Shown here one piece after another: positions 47,117 to 57,011 of a stretch of 64,000 bases of DNA. The position numbers and the translations under genes are program-made. The stretch comes from Streptococcus marmotae (lineage in GTDB: Bacteria; Bacillota; Bacilli; Lactobacillales; Streptococcaceae). Under the pieces are notes generated by a model. It was not told the origin of the DNA. It saw nothing but the letters and a program-made list of their open reading frames with translations, and made no database searches. How positions within the stretch are numbered: the first letter of the stretch is position 1; every line of letters starts with the position of its first letter. The stretch lies in contig NZ_CP015196.1 in NCBI RefSeq assembly GCF_001623565.1, forward strand, positions 1,757,501-1,821,500. Direction: 5' to 3'.

Positions 47117-47240
47117 AAAGGGAGCCGTATTTGCAAAATTGAATACGGGCTACGAACTTTGTCAAAAAGATAGTTTGTCCTAGAACTCATTGTTCTGCGG
47201 AACAAACTCCTATTTTGACTGTGTTCGTTTGACGCCCTTT
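47117..47240. repeat. Structured insert between the carB Shine-Dalgarno and start codon
   Basis: About 124 nt enclosed by AAAGGG (47117-47122) and CCCTTT (47235-47240). Inside, a small hairpin (about 47125-47150) is followed by nested pairs: CGAAC/GTTCG, GTCAAAA/TTTTGAC, AGTTTGT/ACAAACT and AGAAC/GTTCT around loop TCATT (47153-47227). No ORF. It looks like a small palindromic mobile repeat inserted into the operon; the origin is inferred. Confidence 0.6.
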
Positions 47241-47251
47241 ATATCTTAATT

Positions 47252-50200
47252 ATGCCAAAACGTAGTGATATTAAGAAAATTATGGTGATTGGGTCTGGGC
47301 CGATTATTATTGGTCAGGCGGCTGAGTTTGATTATGCGGGGACACAGGCTTGTCTTGCCTTGAAGGAAGAGGGCTATAGTGTGGTCTTGGTCAATTCAAA
47401 TCCGGCAACGATTATGACGGATAAGGAGATTGCAGATCGGGTTTATATTGAGCCGATTACGCTGGAGTTTGTGACGAGGATTTTACGGAAGGAGCGACCA
47501 GATGCGCTTTTACCAACCTTGGGTGGTCAGACGGGCCTCAACATGGCCATGGAATTGTCTAAGGCTGGGATCTTGGATGAGCTTGGGGTTGAACTCTTAG
47601 GGACGAAATTATCTGCCATTGACCAGGCTGAAGACCGTGATTTGTTTAAGCAGTTAATGGAAGATTTGGGGCAACCCATTCCAGAATCTGAAATTGTCAA
47701 TACCGTGGAAGAAGCAGTAGCTTTTGCAGCGACCATTGGGTACCCAGTCATTGTTCGTCCTGCCTTTACCCTTGGGGGAACGGGTGGTGGTATGTGTGCC
47801 AATGAAGAAGAACTCCGTGAGATTGCAGAAAATGGTTTGAAACTCTCTCCAGTGACCCAATGTTTGATTGAGCGTTCGATTGCTGGCTTTAAGGAAATCG
47901 AGTACGAAGTCATGCGTGATAGTGCCGACAACGCCTTAGTCGTGTGTAACATGGAAAACTTTGACCCTGTCGGCATCCATACAGGAGATTCGATTGTTTT
48001 TGCCCCAACTCAGACCTTATCAGATATTGAAAATCAACTGCTGCGTGATGCAAGTTTGAGCATTATCCGTGCCCTCAAGATTGAAGGAGGCTGTAATGTG
48101 CAGCTGGCCCTTGACCCGCATAGCTTTAAATACTATGTCATTGAGGTGAATCCGCGCGTGTCTCGCTCGTCAGCTCTTGCCTCAAAAGCAACTGGTTATC
48201 CAATTGCCAAACTCGCAGCTAAGATTGCTGTAGGCTTGACCTTGGATGAGATGGTGAATCCTGTGACAGGTTCGACCTATGCCATGTTTGAGCCAGCCCT
48301 TGATTACGTCGTTGCCAAAATTCCTCGCTTCCCATTTGATAAATTTGAAAAAGGTGAGCGCCGTTTGGGAACACAGATGAAGGCAACCGGTGAGGTTATG
48401 GCAATTGGTCGGACCATTGAAGAAAGTCTTTTGAAGGCTTGTCGTTCGCTTGAAATTGGTGTCTATCATACAGAAATGAAAGACTTGGCAACCGTGACAG
48501 ATGATGTCTTAGTGGAAAAAATTGTCAAGGCGCAAGATGATCGTCTCTTCTATGTATCTGAGGCTCTTCGCCGTGGGTTTACGGTGGAAGAAATTGCTCA
48601 TCTAACGAAAATCGATATCTTTTTCTTGGATAAACTGGTCCATATCATTGAATTAGAAGCAGAGCTAGCTAGCAATATTGGCAATGTTGATGTCTTGAAA
48701 TGTGCGAAACAAAATGGTTTTGCAGACCGCAAGATTGCAGAATTATGGCAGCAGACTACTGAGGAAGTTCGTCAGTTCCGCTTGGAAAATGGGATTGTTC
48801 CTGTCTATAAAATGGTGGATACTTGTGCGGCTGAGTTTGAAAGTGCCACTCCGTACTTCTATTCGACCTATGAATGGGAAAATGAATCGATTCGCTCTGA
48901 GCGAGAATCTGTCCTTGTTTTAGGATCAGGACCAATTCGGATTGGACAAGGGGTCGAGTTTGACTATGCCACTGTTCACTCTGTTAAGGCCATTCAGGCA
49001 GCAGGTTATGAAGCGATTATCATGAATTCAAATCCAGAGACGGTATCGACAGACTTCTCTGTTTCAGATAAGCTCTATTTTGAACCCTTGACCCTCGAAG
49101 ATGTCTTGAATGTGATTGAGCTTGAGCAGCCAATCGGTGTCATTGTTCAATTTGGTGGACAGACTGCGATTAACTTGGCAGAACCATTGTCTAAGGCAGG
49201 TGTGCGGATTATCGGTACCCAAGTTGCAGACTTGGACCGTGCGGAAGACCGTGATTTGTTTGAAAAAGCCTTGAAAGACTTAGGTATTCCACAACCGCCA
49301 GGGCAAACTGCAACGAATGAAGAAGAAGCTGTTGAAGCTGCTCGCAAGATTGGCTTTCCTGTCCTTGTTCGTCCGTCCTATGTTCTTGGTGGTCGAGCTA
49401 TGGAAATCGTTGAAAATGAGATTGACTTAAGGAGCTATATGCGGACAGCTGTTAAAGCCAGCCCTGAGCATCCAGTCCTTGTCGATTCTTACATTGTTGG
49501 TCGTGAGTGCGAAGTTGATGCTATTTCAGACGGAAAAGATGTCCTTATTCCAGGAATTATGGAGCATATCGAACGTGCAGGGGTCCACTCAGGTGACTCG
49601 ATGGCCGTCTATCCTCCGCAGACCTTGTCAAAAGAAATTCAAGCAACGATTGCAGATTATACCAAGCGGTTAGCGATTGGACTGAACTGTATTGGCATGA
49701 TGAATATTCAATTCGTTATCAAGGATGAAACAGTCTATGTGATTGAAGTGAATCCACGTGCCAGCCGTACCGTTCCATTCTTATCGAAAGTGACAGATGT
49801 TCCAATGGCGCAGGTAGCAACGAAGCTCATCCTGGGGCAAACCCTAGCGGAATTAGGCTATGCAGACGGCTTATATCCTGAATCGGACAATGTCCATGTA
49901 AAAGCTCCTGTCTTCTCCTTTACCAAACTAGCTAAAGTAGACAGCCTCTTAGGGCCTGAAATGAAATCAACTGGTGAGGTCATGGGGACAGATACGACCC
50001 TTGAAAAAGCATTGTATAAAGCCTTTGAAGCCAGTCATTTCCACTTGGAAGAATTTGGCAATGTTGTCTTTACAATTGCAGATGAAACTAAGGAAGAAGC
50101 TCTTGCCTTGGCTAAACGATTTGAAGCAATTGGCTATGGTATTTTTGCGACTGAAGGCACGAGTGAATTCTTCAAGGAAAATGGAGTAGACTCTATCGCA

Positions 50201-50431
50201 GTAAACAAACTGGGCGAGGACAAGGAAAATGACATTCCAGCTCTTGTTCGTAAGGGGCAAGTACAGGCTATTATCAATACAGTTGGAACAAAACGTGTGG
50301 CAGAAGGAGATGGACAAATCATCCGCAGCTCTGCTATCGAAACAGGCACACCGCTCTTTACCGCCCTTGATACGGCAGACGCCATGTTAAAAGTGTTAGA
50401 GAGCCGTAGCTTTACGACCAATGCCATTTAG
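47252..50431 (+). CDS. carB: Carbamoyl-phosphate synthase, large subunit
   Basis: 1059 aa, complete length. Two homologous ATP-grasp halves: the first begins [26 protein letters not shown] and phosphorylates bicarbonate; the second begins [19 protein letters not shown] and phosphorylates carbamate. The C-terminal MGS-like domain (about 930-1059) is the allosteric site for UMP/PRPP. ATG 47252 has no Shine-Dalgarno within 20 nt; GAAAGGAG is 140 nt upstream, and an in-frame TGA (47216-47218) rules out an earlier start. Translation may depend on folding of the intervening insert. Confidence 0.94.
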   Translation: MPKRSDIKKIMVIGSGPIIIGQAAEFDYAGTQACLALKEEGYSVVLVNSNPATIMTDKEIADRVYIEPITLEFVTRILRKERPDALLPTLGGQTGLNMAMELSKAGILDELGVELLGTKLSAIDQAEDRDLFKQLMEDLGQPIPESEIVNTVEEAVAFAATIGYPVIVRPAFTLGGTGGGMCANEEELREIAENGLKLSPVTQCLIERSIAGFKEIEYEVMRDSADNALVVCNMENFDPVGIHTGDSIVFAPTQTLSDIENQLLRDASLSIIRALKIEGGCNVQLALDPHSFKYYVIEVNPRVSRSSALASKATGYPIAKLAAKIAVGLTLDEMVNPVTGSTYAMFEPALDYVVAKIPRFPFDKFEKGERRLGTQMKATGEVMAIGRTIEESLLKACRSLEIGVYHTEMKDLATVTDDVLVEKIVKAQDDRLFYVSEALRRGFTVEEIAHLTKIDIFFLDKLVHIIELEAELASNIGNVDVLKCAKQNGFADRKIAELWQQTTEEVRQFRLENGIVPVYKMVDTCAAEFESATPYFYSTYEWENESIRSERESVLVLGSGPIRIGQGVEFDYATVHSVKAIQAAGYEAIIMNSNPETVSTDFSVSDKLYFEPLTLEDVLNVIELEQPIGVIVQFGGQTAINLAEPLSKAGVRIIGTQVADLDRAEDRDLFEKALKDLGIPQPPGQTATNEEEAVEAARKIGFPVLVRPSYVLGGRAMEIVENEIDLRSYMRTAVKASPEHPVLVDSYIVGRECEVDAISDGKDVLIPGIMEHIERAGVHSGDSMAVYPPQTLSKEIQATIADYTKRLAIGLNCIGMMNIQFVIKDETVYVIEVNPRASRTVPFLSKVTDVPMAQVATKLILGQTLAELGYADGLYPESDNVHVKAPVFSFTKLAKVDSLLGPEMKSTGEVMGTDTTLEKALYKAFEASHFHLEEFGNVVFTIADETKEEALALAKRFEAIGYGIFATEGTSEFFKENGVDSIAVNKLGEDKENDIPALVRKGQVQAIINTVGTKRVAEGDGQIIRSSAIETGTPLFTALDTADAMLKVLESRSFTTNAI

Positions 50432-50470
50432 AGTATAATAGAAAGTAAAAGGAATAGAGGAGTAAGTGTA

Positions 50471-50785
50471 GTGAAGGTAAATCTAGTCAGCTCGGTTGGA
50501 TAATTCAAACAAGCGCCAGTAGGCTTTTCTTGGACAACCTTTTTCTTAAATTTCTGGGTCCCGTTAGTCCGTGGGGACTGGAAGTGGGCAGCCATTATGT
50601 TTTTGGTTAACATGGTAATTGGAGGAGTTTTCTTTAATTCAGATGTCTCTGCCCTCGTCTTTTTAGTATGGGCTACTTGGGGCTTCTTCTACAATAAACT
50701 CTATATCAAAGAACTCTTTGCCAAGGGCTACAAGCCAGCAACAGACTTTGATGCAGAAGTCATTCGCACAAAGGTCAATTTATAA
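50471..50785 (+). pseudogene. Small DUF2628-like membrane protein gene with an in-frame TAA at codon 11
   Basis: GTG 50471, with GAGGAG 8 nt upstream, reads VKVNLVSSVG, then TAA (50501-50503), then FKQAPVGFSWTTFFLNFWVP and two hydrophobic helices ending KVNL at 50785. The second part matches a family of about 100-aa membrane proteins (DUF2628-like; moderate confidence). A shorter ORF starting at ATG 50597 lacks a ribosome site and the first helix. One substitution would restore the gene. It follows carB by 39 nt. Confidence 0.65.
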
Positions 50786-50797
50786 TAGAAATAAAAG

Positions 50798-50837
50798 AAA
50801 GTGAGGATAGTTATAAACTATTTTCACTTTTTCTTTG
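50798..50837 (+). terminator. Terminator of the pyr operon region
   Basis: Stem AAAGTGA + ATAGT pairing with ACTAT + TCACTTT, with a central GG/TT pair, then TTCTTT. Confidence 0.8.
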
Positions 50838-51021
50838 AGGTAAAATGCAGTAGTCATCAAATTTCTCACTGAAAAACTCATACTCTATTTAGCATTTTTC
50901 GATACGTTATTAGATAGTGCGGACGTAAGAAAGTATTAAAAAGGTGAATTAATTTTAATGGAGTATCAATAGCAATTAGATGATATCAGAAGATGATTTC
51001 GACAGAAGTCATCTTTTTTGT

Positions 51022-51027
51022 TATACT
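51022..51027 (+). promoter_or_regulatory. Extended -10 of the RsmJ-like gene, 6 nt before the start codon
   Basis: TGT-TATACT, six bases, then ATG 51034. No Shine-Dalgarno. Same geometry as truB, ribF, coaA and the gene at 56421. Confidence 0.65.
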
Positions 51028-51033
51028 GGCAGT

Positions 51034-51798
51034 ATGAAATGGATTATTACAACAAGTCTCGGTATGGATGAACAGTTGGTTGCAAGGGCAAAGGTCATTG
51101 CAGCTTCTTTTGGTGTGCCCTATATTGAGCGGAAAAAACAGGCTGTTAAACGACTACAAGAGCAGTATGGGACAGTCTTAGTGGTCTATCAGGATAGACT
51201 TTTACTGGAGCAGGTTGGAGGAAAGCGATTATTTTTCCACCCAGATACGGCACTGTTGCGTATCAAATCGCAGCATGATCCCTTACTAGAGCTGATTGGC
51301 TCAACTCCTAAAAGGATTTGTGATGCTACTATGGGCTTGGCTTCTGATAGTATCGTGATGGCAAGTGCTGGTCATCAAGTAGTAGCAATTGAGTCTACGA
51401 GCCTGATTGCTTTTATTGTGAGTCAAGGATTGCAAAATTGGGATACTGGTATGGAGCAGGTCAATACAGCCATGCGGTCGATTCAAGTGGTCGAAATGGA
51501 TAACCTTACTTTCTTACGACAGCAGGCAAGTCATTCCTTTGATATTGTCTATTTTGACCCCATGTTTTCCGAGGATATTGTCGAATCACAGAATTTAGCA
51601 GGCATAGAGAATCTGGCTAATCCTGCAAGGTTAACGAAAGATTTGTTAGCAGAAGCGAAGCGAGTAGCAAAAGAAAAAATTATTTTAAAAGCTCATTTTA
51701 GAGACCCTATTTTTGAAGAATTTGGTTTTACTCGCCTAGTTCGTCCTAATCAGAAATTTCATTATGGAATTCTGGAAATTACAGGCAGTATAAAGTAG
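51034..51798 (+). CDS. Class I SAM-dependent methyltransferase, RsmJ-like
   Basis: 254 aa. The fold shows an N-terminal small domain (TTSLGMDEQLVARAKVIAASFG), a SAM-site strand ICDATMGLASDSIVMAS, an acidic residue ending the next strand (VVAIEST), and the catalytic-type motif YFDPMF. This matches the DUF548/RsmJ group that methylates 16S rRNA in E. coli; the streptococcal target is unproven. ATG 51034 is the first start after the predicted transcription start. pcp follows after 16 nt. Confidence 0.75.
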   Translation: MKWIITTSLGMDEQLVARAKVIAASFGVPYIERKKQAVKRLQEQYGTVLVVYQDRLLLEQVGGKRLFFHPDTALLRIKSQHDPLLELIGSTPKRICDATMGLASDSIVMASAGHQVVAIESTSLIAFIVSQGLQNWDTGMEQVNTAMRSIQVVEMDNLTFLRQQASHSFDIVYFDPMFSEDIVESQNLAGIENLANPARLTKDLLAEAKRVAKEKIILKAHFRDPIFEEFGFTRLVRPNQKFHYGILEITGSIK

Positions 51799-51814
51799 AG
51801 AAAAGGAGTAACTC

Positions 51815-52462
51815 ATGAAAATTCTCGTAACAGGTTTTGATCCTTTTGGTGGGGAAGCCGTCAATCCAGCCTTAGAAGCTGTTAAACAATTGCCAGCTAA
51901 CATTGCTGGTGCAGAAGTCCAATGGCTGGAAGTCCCAACTGTTTTTTACAAATCAGCACAGGTATTGGAAGAAAAAATCGCTGCCTACCAACCAGATGTG
52001 GTGCTGTGTATCGGTCAAGCAGGTGGTCGATTTGGTCTGACACCAGAGCGTGTTGCCATTAACCAAGATGATGCACGGATTCCAGACAATGATGGCAACC
52101 AACCAATTGATACGGTTATCCGTGCAGATGGCGCACCAGCTTACTTTGCCACTCTTCCGATTAAGGCCATGGTAGAGGCAATCAAAGCAGCAGGTCTACC
52201 AGCTTCTGTCTCAAATACAGCAGGTACCTTTGTCTGCAACCACTTGATGTACCAAGCCTTGTACTTGGCGGATAAGAAATTCCCAGGTTTGAAAGCTGGC
52301 TTCATGCACATACCATTTATGACCGAGCAAGTCGTAGATAAGCCTAATACGGCTTCAATGGCTCTAGCAGATATTGTCAAAGGAATCGAATCGGCAATTG
52401 CAGCCATTGTCTCTTATCGAGATAAGGAAGACCTCAAAACCATAGGTGGAGAAACGCACTGA
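51815..52462 (+). CDS. pcp: Pyroglutamyl peptidase I (pyrrolidone-carboxylate peptidase)
   Basis: Cysteine peptidase that removes N-terminal pyroglutamate (215 aa). The catalytic triad is visible at E78 (LTPERVA), C141 ([10 protein letters not shown]) and H165 (FMHIPF). N-terminal [13 protein letters not shown] is the family signature. AAAGGAG ribosome site. Ends in a strong terminator that also holds the rpsP -35. Confidence 0.95.
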   Translation: MKILVTGFDPFGGEAVNPALEAVKQLPANIAGAEVQWLEVPTVFYKSAQVLEEKIAAYQPDVVLCIGQAGGRFGLTPERVAINQDDARIPDNDGNQPIDTVIRADGAPAYFATLPIKAMVEAIKAAGLPASVSNTAGTFVCNHLMYQALYLADKKFPGLKAGFMHIPFMTEQVVDKPNTASMALADIVKGIESAIAAIVSYRDKEDLKTIGGETH

Positions 52463-52494
52463 GTGACGGATAGAGATTGTCTATAAAAACAGTT

Positions 52495-52524
52495 AGGTGT
52501 CAAGTTTTTTTCTTGACACCTTTT
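52495..52524 (+). terminator. Terminator of pcp
   Basis: 10-bp stem AGGTGTCAAG / CTTGACACCT with a T7 loop, then TTTT. Its 3' arm contains TTGACA, the -35 of rpsP. Confidence 0.82.
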
Positions 52525-52540
52525 GAAATTCTGATATAAT
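52513..52540 (+). promoter_or_regulatory. Promoter of rpsP-khpA
   Basis: -35 TTGACA (52513-52518), 16-bp spacer, extended -10 TGA-TATAAT (52535-52540). A hairpin GTGATAAATAG / CTATTTCAC (about 52549-52574) lies in the leader. Confidence 0.8.
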
Positions 52541-52607
52541 AGAATATGTGATAAATAGTTTTTGCTATTTCACCGATAAATTATAAAAGAAAAGAGATTC
52601 ATAGAAA

Positions 52608-52880
52608 ATGGCAGTAAAAATCCGTTTAACTCGTATGGGTTCTAAGAAAAAACCTTTCTACCGTATTAACGTAGCAGATTCACGTGCTCCACGTGACGGA
52701 CGTTTCATTGAAACAGTTGGAACTTACAACCCGCTTGTTACTGAAAACCAAGTAACATTGAAAGAAGACCGTGTTCTTGAGTGGTTGGCAAATGGTGCAC
52801 AACCTTCTGATACAGTTCGCAATATCCTTTCAAAAGCTGGAGTATTGAAGAAATTCCACGATTTAAAATTCTCAAAATAA
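52608..52880 (+). CDS. rpsP: 30S ribosomal protein S16
   Basis: 90 aa, full length: [20 protein letters not shown] and [13 protein letters not shown] are invariant S16 segments. Starts the conserved rpsP-khpA-rimM-trmD cluster. The ribosome site AAGAGA is modest. Confidence 0.97.
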   Translation: MAVKIRLTRMGSKKKPFYRINVADSRAPRDGRFIETVGTYNPLVTENQVTLKEDRVLEWLANGAQPSDTVRNILSKAGVLKKFHDLKFSK

Positions 52881-52902
52881 AACGAATTAAGAGAGTACAC
52901 TT

Positions 52903-53142
52903 ATGGACATGATTGAAAATCTGATTATTGCAATTGTGAAACCCTTGATTTCACAGCCAGATAGCTTGACGATAAAAATCGTTGATACACCTGAATTTTT
53001 AGAATATCACTTAGACTTAGAGCAGTCTGATATTGGTCGCGTTATCGGCAGAAAAGGACGCACAATTTCTGCGATTCGGACGATTGTTTATTCTGTTCCA
53101 ACAAGTGACAAAAAAGTTCGTCTTGTGATTGATGAAAAGTAA
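52903..53142 (+). CDS. khpA: KH-domain RNA-binding protein KhpA
   Basis: 79-aa single KH domain; the GxxG loop is IGRKGRTI. In S. pneumoniae KhpA pairs with KhpB/Jag in control of cell elongation and mRNA binding (family knowledge). It is 22 nt downstream of rpsP and followed by a terminator, so rpsP-khpA form a transcript separate from rimM-trmD. Confidence 0.93.
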   Translation: MDMIENLIIAIVKPLISQPDSLTIKIVDTPEFLEYHLDLEQSDIGRVIGRKGRTISAIRTIVYSVPTSDKKVRLVIDEK

Positions 53143-53145
53143 AAG

Positions 53146-53168
53146 GAGCGGCTAGTCCGCTCTTTTTC
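53146..53168 (+). terminator. Terminator after khpA
   Basis: Stem GAGCGG / CCGCTC, 5-nt loop, then TTTTT. Confidence 0.82.
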
Positions 53169-53231
53169 TTGTCTTGAGAAAATGTCTAAAAAATGGTACA
53201 ATAAGGCATATTATAGAGTTTTGGAGAGCAT

Positions 53232-53750
53232 ATGAATTATTTTAAAGTTGGAAAAATCGTCAATACCCAAGGACTTCAAGGCGAAATGAGGGTCTTGTCT
53301 GTGACAGATTTCGCAGAAGAGCGATTTAAAAAAGGCAACCAGTTAGCCTTATTTGATCCCAAAGACCAATTTGTCATGAATGTAGAAATCGCTAGCCATC
53401 GGAAGGCAAAAAACTTTGACATTATCAAGTTTAAAGGGATGTACCATATCAATGATATTGAAAAATACCGTGATTTTACCCTCAAAGTAGCAGAAGAGGA
53501 CTTGACGGATTTGGAGGACGGTGAATTTTACTACCATGAAATCATTGGTTTAGAAGTCTATGAAGGTGAACAGTTACTTGGGACGATTAAGGAAATTTTA
53601 CAGCCAGGGGCAAATGATGTGTGGGTAGTCAAGCGGAAAGGCAAGCGCGATCTTCTTCTTCCCTATATTCCGCCTGTGGTCCTTGACGTAGATGTGGCAA
53701 ATGGTCGTGTCCAAGTAGAGATTCCAGAAGGATTAGACGATGAAGATTGA
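53232..53750 (+). CDS. rimM: Ribosome maturation factor RimM
   Basis: 172 aa. Assists 30S head assembly by binding S19. The N-terminal beta-barrel [21 protein letters not shown] and the C-terminal PRC-barrel ([10 protein letters not shown] ... [13 protein letters not shown]) are complete. TGG-TACAAT (about 53194-53202) and TTGGAG precede it. Overlaps trmD by 11 nt. Confidence 0.95.
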   Translation: MNYFKVGKIVNTQGLQGEMRVLSVTDFAEERFKKGNQLALFDPKDQFVMNVEIASHRKAKNFDIIKFKGMYHINDIEKYRDFTLKVAEEDLTDLEDGEFYYHEIIGLEVYEGEQLLGTIKEILQPGANDVWVVKRKGKRDLLLPYIPPVVLDVDVANGRVQVEIPEGLDDED

Positions 53751-54468
53751 TATTTTGACCCTCTTTCCAGAGATGTTTGCACCCTTGGAGCATTCGATTG
53801 TTGGTAAAGCTCGGGAAAAAGGCTTGCTTGAGATTACTTATCATAATTTTAGAGAAAATGCTGAAAAGTCTCGCCATGTAGACGATGAACCTTACGGAGG
53901 CGGTCAGGGGATGTTGCTACGGGCTCAGCCGATTTTTGATGCTTATGATCAGATTGAAAAGACCTCTCCTCGTGTTATCTTGCTAGATCCTGCTGGTAAG
54001 CGGTTTGATCAATCCTATGCGGAAGAGTTAGCCCAAGAAGACCATTTGATTTTCATCTGCGGTCATTATGAGGGGTATGACGAGCGCATTAAGACCTTGG
54101 TGACAGATGAGATTTCACTAGGGGATTATGTCCTTACAGGAGGGGAACTTGCTGCGATGACTATGGTCGATGCGACTGTTCGCTTAATTCCAGAAGTGAT
54201 TGGTAAGGAAGCCAGCCATGCGGATGATAGTTTTTCGTCTGGTTTGTTGGAATACCCTCAATATACGCGTCCCTATGATTTTAGGGGGATGCTGGTACCG
54301 GATGTGCTCATGAGCGGCCATCATGAAAAGATCCGCAAGTGGCGTCTGTATGAGAGTTTGAAAAAAACCTATGAACGGAGACCCGATTTATTAGAGCAGT
54401 ATGAGTTGTCTGATGAAGAAGGTAAAATGTTGGAAGAAATTAAAAACTTGTCTAAGGATGAGCAATAG
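53740..54468 (+). CDS. trmD: tRNA (guanine-37-N1)-methyltransferase
   Basis: 242-aa SPOUT methyltransferase making m1G37, which prevents frameshifting. [14 protein letters not shown] and the knot region [13 protein letters not shown] are intact. The ATG lies inside the rimM end, so the two are coupled. It converges on the broken kinase gene and shares a bidirectional terminator with it. Confidence 0.96.
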   Translation: MKIDILTLFPEMFAPLEHSIVGKAREKGLLEITYHNFRENAEKSRHVDDEPYGGGQGMLLRAQPIFDAYDQIEKTSPRVILLDPAGKRFDQSYAEELAQEDHLIFICGHYEGYDERIKTLVTDEISLGDYVLTGGELAAMTMVDATVRLIPEVIGKEASHADDSFSSGLLEYPQYTRPYDFRGMLVPDVLMSGHHEKIRKWRLYESLKKTYERRPDLLEQYELSDEEGKMLEEIKNLSKDEQ

Positions 54469-54505
54469 GCTAGGCCATGAACATCAGGTTTTCGCTCTGA
54501 AAAAT

Positions 54506-54550
54506 AGTAATGGGCTGGGAGTTTGTTTACTCTCAGCCCATTACTGTTTT
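54506..54550. terminator. Bidirectional terminator between trmD and the kinase gene
   Basis: 17-bp stem starting AGTAATGGGCTG (54506) with its complement at 54529-54545, one mismatch, T-run on each strand. The last codons of the minus-strand kinase lie within it. Confidence 0.85.
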
Positions 54551-55043
54551 CATAAATTGGTCTAATTCCTTCTGATTGCGGAGAATTTTTAGTTTGCTGT
54601 GATATTTTTGATAGATTTCTTGGTAACGCATTTGGACTTTTTTAGAACGACCATCTTTTAGAATCCAACGGATAAATTTCCAGTCCAGTTTTTCGATGCA
54701 GCCTTCCGCGCTACTTTCACGGACTCGTCCAGCATAGGTGATATAGCGTTTTACAGCACGGTATAAACAATTCCAGCGTGAAAATGCCATCAGGATAATC
54801 TGGTCTGCTTCTTCCGTGCGTTCTTGGTAGTAGAAGGCGCTGTAATTTCCTTCAATGACCCAAGAATCATTCTCTAAAAAAGTCTGGAGCTGGTTGCGCA
54901 TGTCTTCATCTGGTCGTTCCTGCCAGTTAGGAAGAAATCGTAACTTATCCAAATGTAGACAGGGAATCCCATAATGTTTACTGAGATAGCTAGCTAAACG
55001 TTGATTTTCCTGAAGCGCTATAGCCGATGATTGCAATTTTCAT
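54533..55043 (-). pseudogene. P-loop kinase (topology-modulation/adenylate-kinase-like) with a +1 frameshift
   Basis: From ATG 55043 (minus strand, AAAGG upstream) the frame reads MKIAIIGYSASGKST, a complete Walker A, then hits TAG three codons later. Skipping one base in the 3-nt run 54996-54998 restores LASYLSKHYGIPCLHLDKL and about 150 residues of the family (FLENDSWVIEGNYS, DQIILMAFSR). Without the shift the protein lacks its ATP loop. The function of the family is unclear despite the name. It is either a real pseudogene or an indel error. Lies downstream of rpsT. Confidence 0.78.
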
Positions 55044-55067
55044 GTTAGAACCTTTCTAGAAATTTGG

Positions 55068-55095
55068 ATAAAAAAAGAAGCCAAAGGCTCTTTTT
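55068..55095 (-). terminator. Terminator of rpsT
   Basis: On the minus strand AGAGCC / GGCTTCT around TTT, then a long T-run. Confidence 0.75.
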
Positions 55096-55096
55096 A

Positions 55097-55330
55097 TTAA
55101 GCAAGTTTTGATGCAAGACGTGCTTTGTCGCGGCTTGCTTTGTTTTTGTGAATCAAACCTTTTGTTTCTGCTTTATCGATAGCTGAGCTAGCAGCGCGGA
55201 AAAGCTCCTCAGAAGGATTTGCTTCAAATGCTTTAATTGCAGTACGCATAGCTGATTTTTGAGCTGAGTTTTTTTCGTTTTGTTTTACGTTCAATTCAGC
55301 ACGTTTGATAGCTGACTTAATGTTTGCCAA
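55097..55330 (-). CDS. rpsT: 30S ribosomal protein S20, TTG start
   Basis: 77 aa, normal length: [13 protein letters not shown] ... [16 protein letters not shown]. The start is TTG 55330, 8 nt after GGAGG; the longer frame from 55345 would begin within the ribosome site. E. coli rpsT also uses a TTG start, linked there to autoregulation. Promoter TATAAT lies about 40 nt upstream on the minus strand. coaA is the next upstream gene on this strand. Confidence 0.93.
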   Translation of the reverse strand: MANIKSAIKRAELNVKQNEKNSAQKSAMRTAIKAFEANPSEELFRAASSAIDKAETKGLIHKNKASRDKARLASKLA

Positions 55331-55402
55331 TGGTTTCACCTCCACCTTTTCTGTACTAACTATACCATTATATCCGAAAAAATAAATTTTGGCAAGTGGA
55401 AA

Positions 55403-56323
55403 TTATTTTTTCAAGTAAATTTCATCAATTTCATGATTTTTGGCTTTATGAAGAATAATATCTGCCCGATGTCTGGTTGGCTCAATATAGTCTTTGAGAT
55501 TGACCAGATTGATGGTCTCCCAGATATTATGCGCCAAATTTGAAATTTCCTTTTCTGAGAGCTCTAGGAAGCGATGGTAGTAGTTATTGGGATTACTTTG
55601 AGCTAATTTCAGTAATTTTCTGAAGCGCTCCAAGTACCATGTTTCAATATCGTCAACTGCTGCATCGACATAAATGGCTAGATCAAAATAATCGCTGACA
55701 TACAAGTGCTGATTTTGAGGATTTTGAAAAACATTGATTCCCTCAACAATGAGAAAGTCTGGTGCTGAAATAGTTTGTCGTTGATCTGGTACAATATCAT
55801 ACACTTCATGTGAATAAACAGGAATCTGGTAATCATGTCCATTTTCAATATGATTTAAAAAGTCCAGCAACAATTCCATATTATAGGATTCAGGGAAACC
55901 TTTTCGGTCAAGGATATTTTTCTCTTTTAAAATAGCATTGGGATAGAGAAATCCATCTGTGGTGACCATTTCTACTTTGGCATGCTTAAAGGTTCGGGTT
56001 AATAAAATTTGTAAGAGACGACTGGTGGTCGATTTTCCGACAGCTACACTACCTGAGATGCCAATGATAAACGGCTGGGTCTTTATTTTCTTCTGTAAAA
56101 AGAGACTCTTGGAAAAAGAAAGATCCTCACTTGCCTTTTTATAAATCCGAATCAAATTGATAAGGGGTAAGTAGACATCTAGGACATCTTGGAGGCTAAT
56201 CTTATCATTGAAACTTTTAATCGAATTCAACTCTTCTTGTGTGAGCGGAACAGTGGTATTTCGGTGTAATTGTTGCCAGGTTTGGCGGCTGATTTTTTCA
56301 AAATTAATCAATTCGTTCTTCAT
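55403..56323 (-). CDS. coaA: Pantothenate kinase, type I
   Basis: First step of coenzyme A synthesis (306 aa). P-loop [15 protein letters not shown] near residue 95, the [10 protein letters not shown] segment and RKGFPESYN are CoaA signatures. The ATG at 56323 gives the expected [17 protein letters not shown] and is preceded at 6 nt by TGC-TACAAT on the minus strand, with no ribosome site, so leaderless. Divergent from the methyltransferase gene 97 bp away, which has the same layout. Confidence 0.94.
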   Translation of the reverse strand: MKNELINFEKISRQTWQQLHRNTTVPLTQEELNSIKSFNDKISLQDVLDVYLPLINLIRIYKKASEDLSFSKSLFLQKKIKTQPFIIGISGSVAVGKSTTSRLLQILLTRTFKHAKVEMVTTDGFLYPNAILKEKNILDRKGFPESYNMELLLDFLNHIENGHDYQIPVYSHEVYDIVPDQRQTISAPDFLIVEGINVFQNPQNQHLYVSDYFDLAIYVDAAVDDIETWYLERFRKLLKLAQSNPNNYYHRFLELSEKEISNLAHNIWETINLVNLKDYIEPTRHRADIILHKAKNHEIDEIYLKK

Positions 56324-56329
56324 AGCACC

Positions 56330-56335
56330 ATTGTA
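56330..56335 (-). promoter_or_regulatory. Extended -10 of coaA, 6 nt before the start codon
   Basis: Minus-strand TGC-TACAAT, six bases, ATG 56323. No Shine-Dalgarno. Confidence 0.65.
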
Positions 56336-56408
56336 GCATGATTTTTTACAGGTGTAAAATGATAGGAGGGGGATAAAGCAATCACTTGTAAACGTTTTTA
56401 TTAAATGG

Positions 56409-56414
56409 TATAAT
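56409..56414 (+). promoter_or_regulatory. Extended -10 of the RsmC-like gene, 6 nt before the start codon
   Basis: TGG-TATAAT, six bases (AAGGGT), ATG 56421. Back to back with the coaA promoter. Confidence 0.65.
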
Positions 56415-56420
56415 AAGGGT

Positions 56421-57011
56421 ATGGCAAATATGTATTACGAGAAAAATCCTAGTGTGGCTCATGATCTTCATGAGCTTCGTGTCACTCTACTTGGTGAAGA
56501 AATGGTCTTCTTAACAGATGCAGGAGTGTTCAGCAAGAAAATGGTGGACTACGGTAGCCAAGTGCTTTTAAATACAGTAGAGTTGGAAAAAGAAAAAAGA
56601 TTACTAGATGTGGGCTGTGGATATGGTCCACTTGGTTTGACTTTGGGGAAGGTTTTTAGTGTACGGCCAACTATGGTCGATATTAACAGTCGAGCAGTTG
56701 ATTTAGCCATAAAAAATGCCGAGAGAAATAAGGTCAAAGCCACTATTTTCCAGTCCAATATCTATGAAGAAGTATCAGGAATGTTTGATTATGTAATTTC
56801 AAATCCACCAATTCGAGCTGGGAAGGCAGTCGTCCATGAAATCATTACAGGAGCGTATGACTATTTAGTTGATTCTGGACGATTGACAATCGTGATTCAG
56901 AAAAAGCAAGGTGCTCCGAGTGCCAAAGCTAAAATGGAGGAGGTTTTTGGAAACTGTACTATCTTGAAGAAAGATAAGGGATATTATATTTTAGAAAGCG
57001 TGAAAGAATGA
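56421..57011 (+). CDS. Class I SAM-dependent methyltransferase, RsmC-like
   Basis: 196 aa. SAM loop [16 protein letters not shown] near residue 61, acidic strand end [12 protein letters not shown], and NPPIRAGK (NPPF-type catalytic motif of N-methyltransferases) near residue 129. Resembles the catalytic half of RsmC (16S rRNA m2G1207); the target here is unproven. The leaderless start at ATG 56421 gives [19 protein letters not shown]. Its stop overlaps the deoA ATG, tying it to nucleoside salvage. Confidence 0.85.
   Translation: MANMYYEKNPSVAHDLHELRVTLLGEEMVFLTDAGVFSKKMVDYGSQVLLNTVELEKEKRLLDVGCGYGPLGLTLGKVFSVRPTMVDINSRAVDLAIKNAERNKVKATIFQSNIYEEVSGMFDYVISNPPIRAGKAVVHEIITGAYDYLVDSGRLTIVIQKKQGAPSAKAKMEEVFGNCTILKKDKGYYILESVKE

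Noticed and set aside
47117..47240. A transcription terminator or promoter between carA and carB
   Set aside because: The stems are not followed by a T-run on the plus strand and no good -35/-10 pair is present; treated as a structured insert instead.
50597..50785. Intact 62-aa membrane protein starting at ATG 50597
   Set aside because: The conserved upstream part (FKQAPVGFSWTTFF) is in the same frame after a TAA, so this is the tail of a broken gene.
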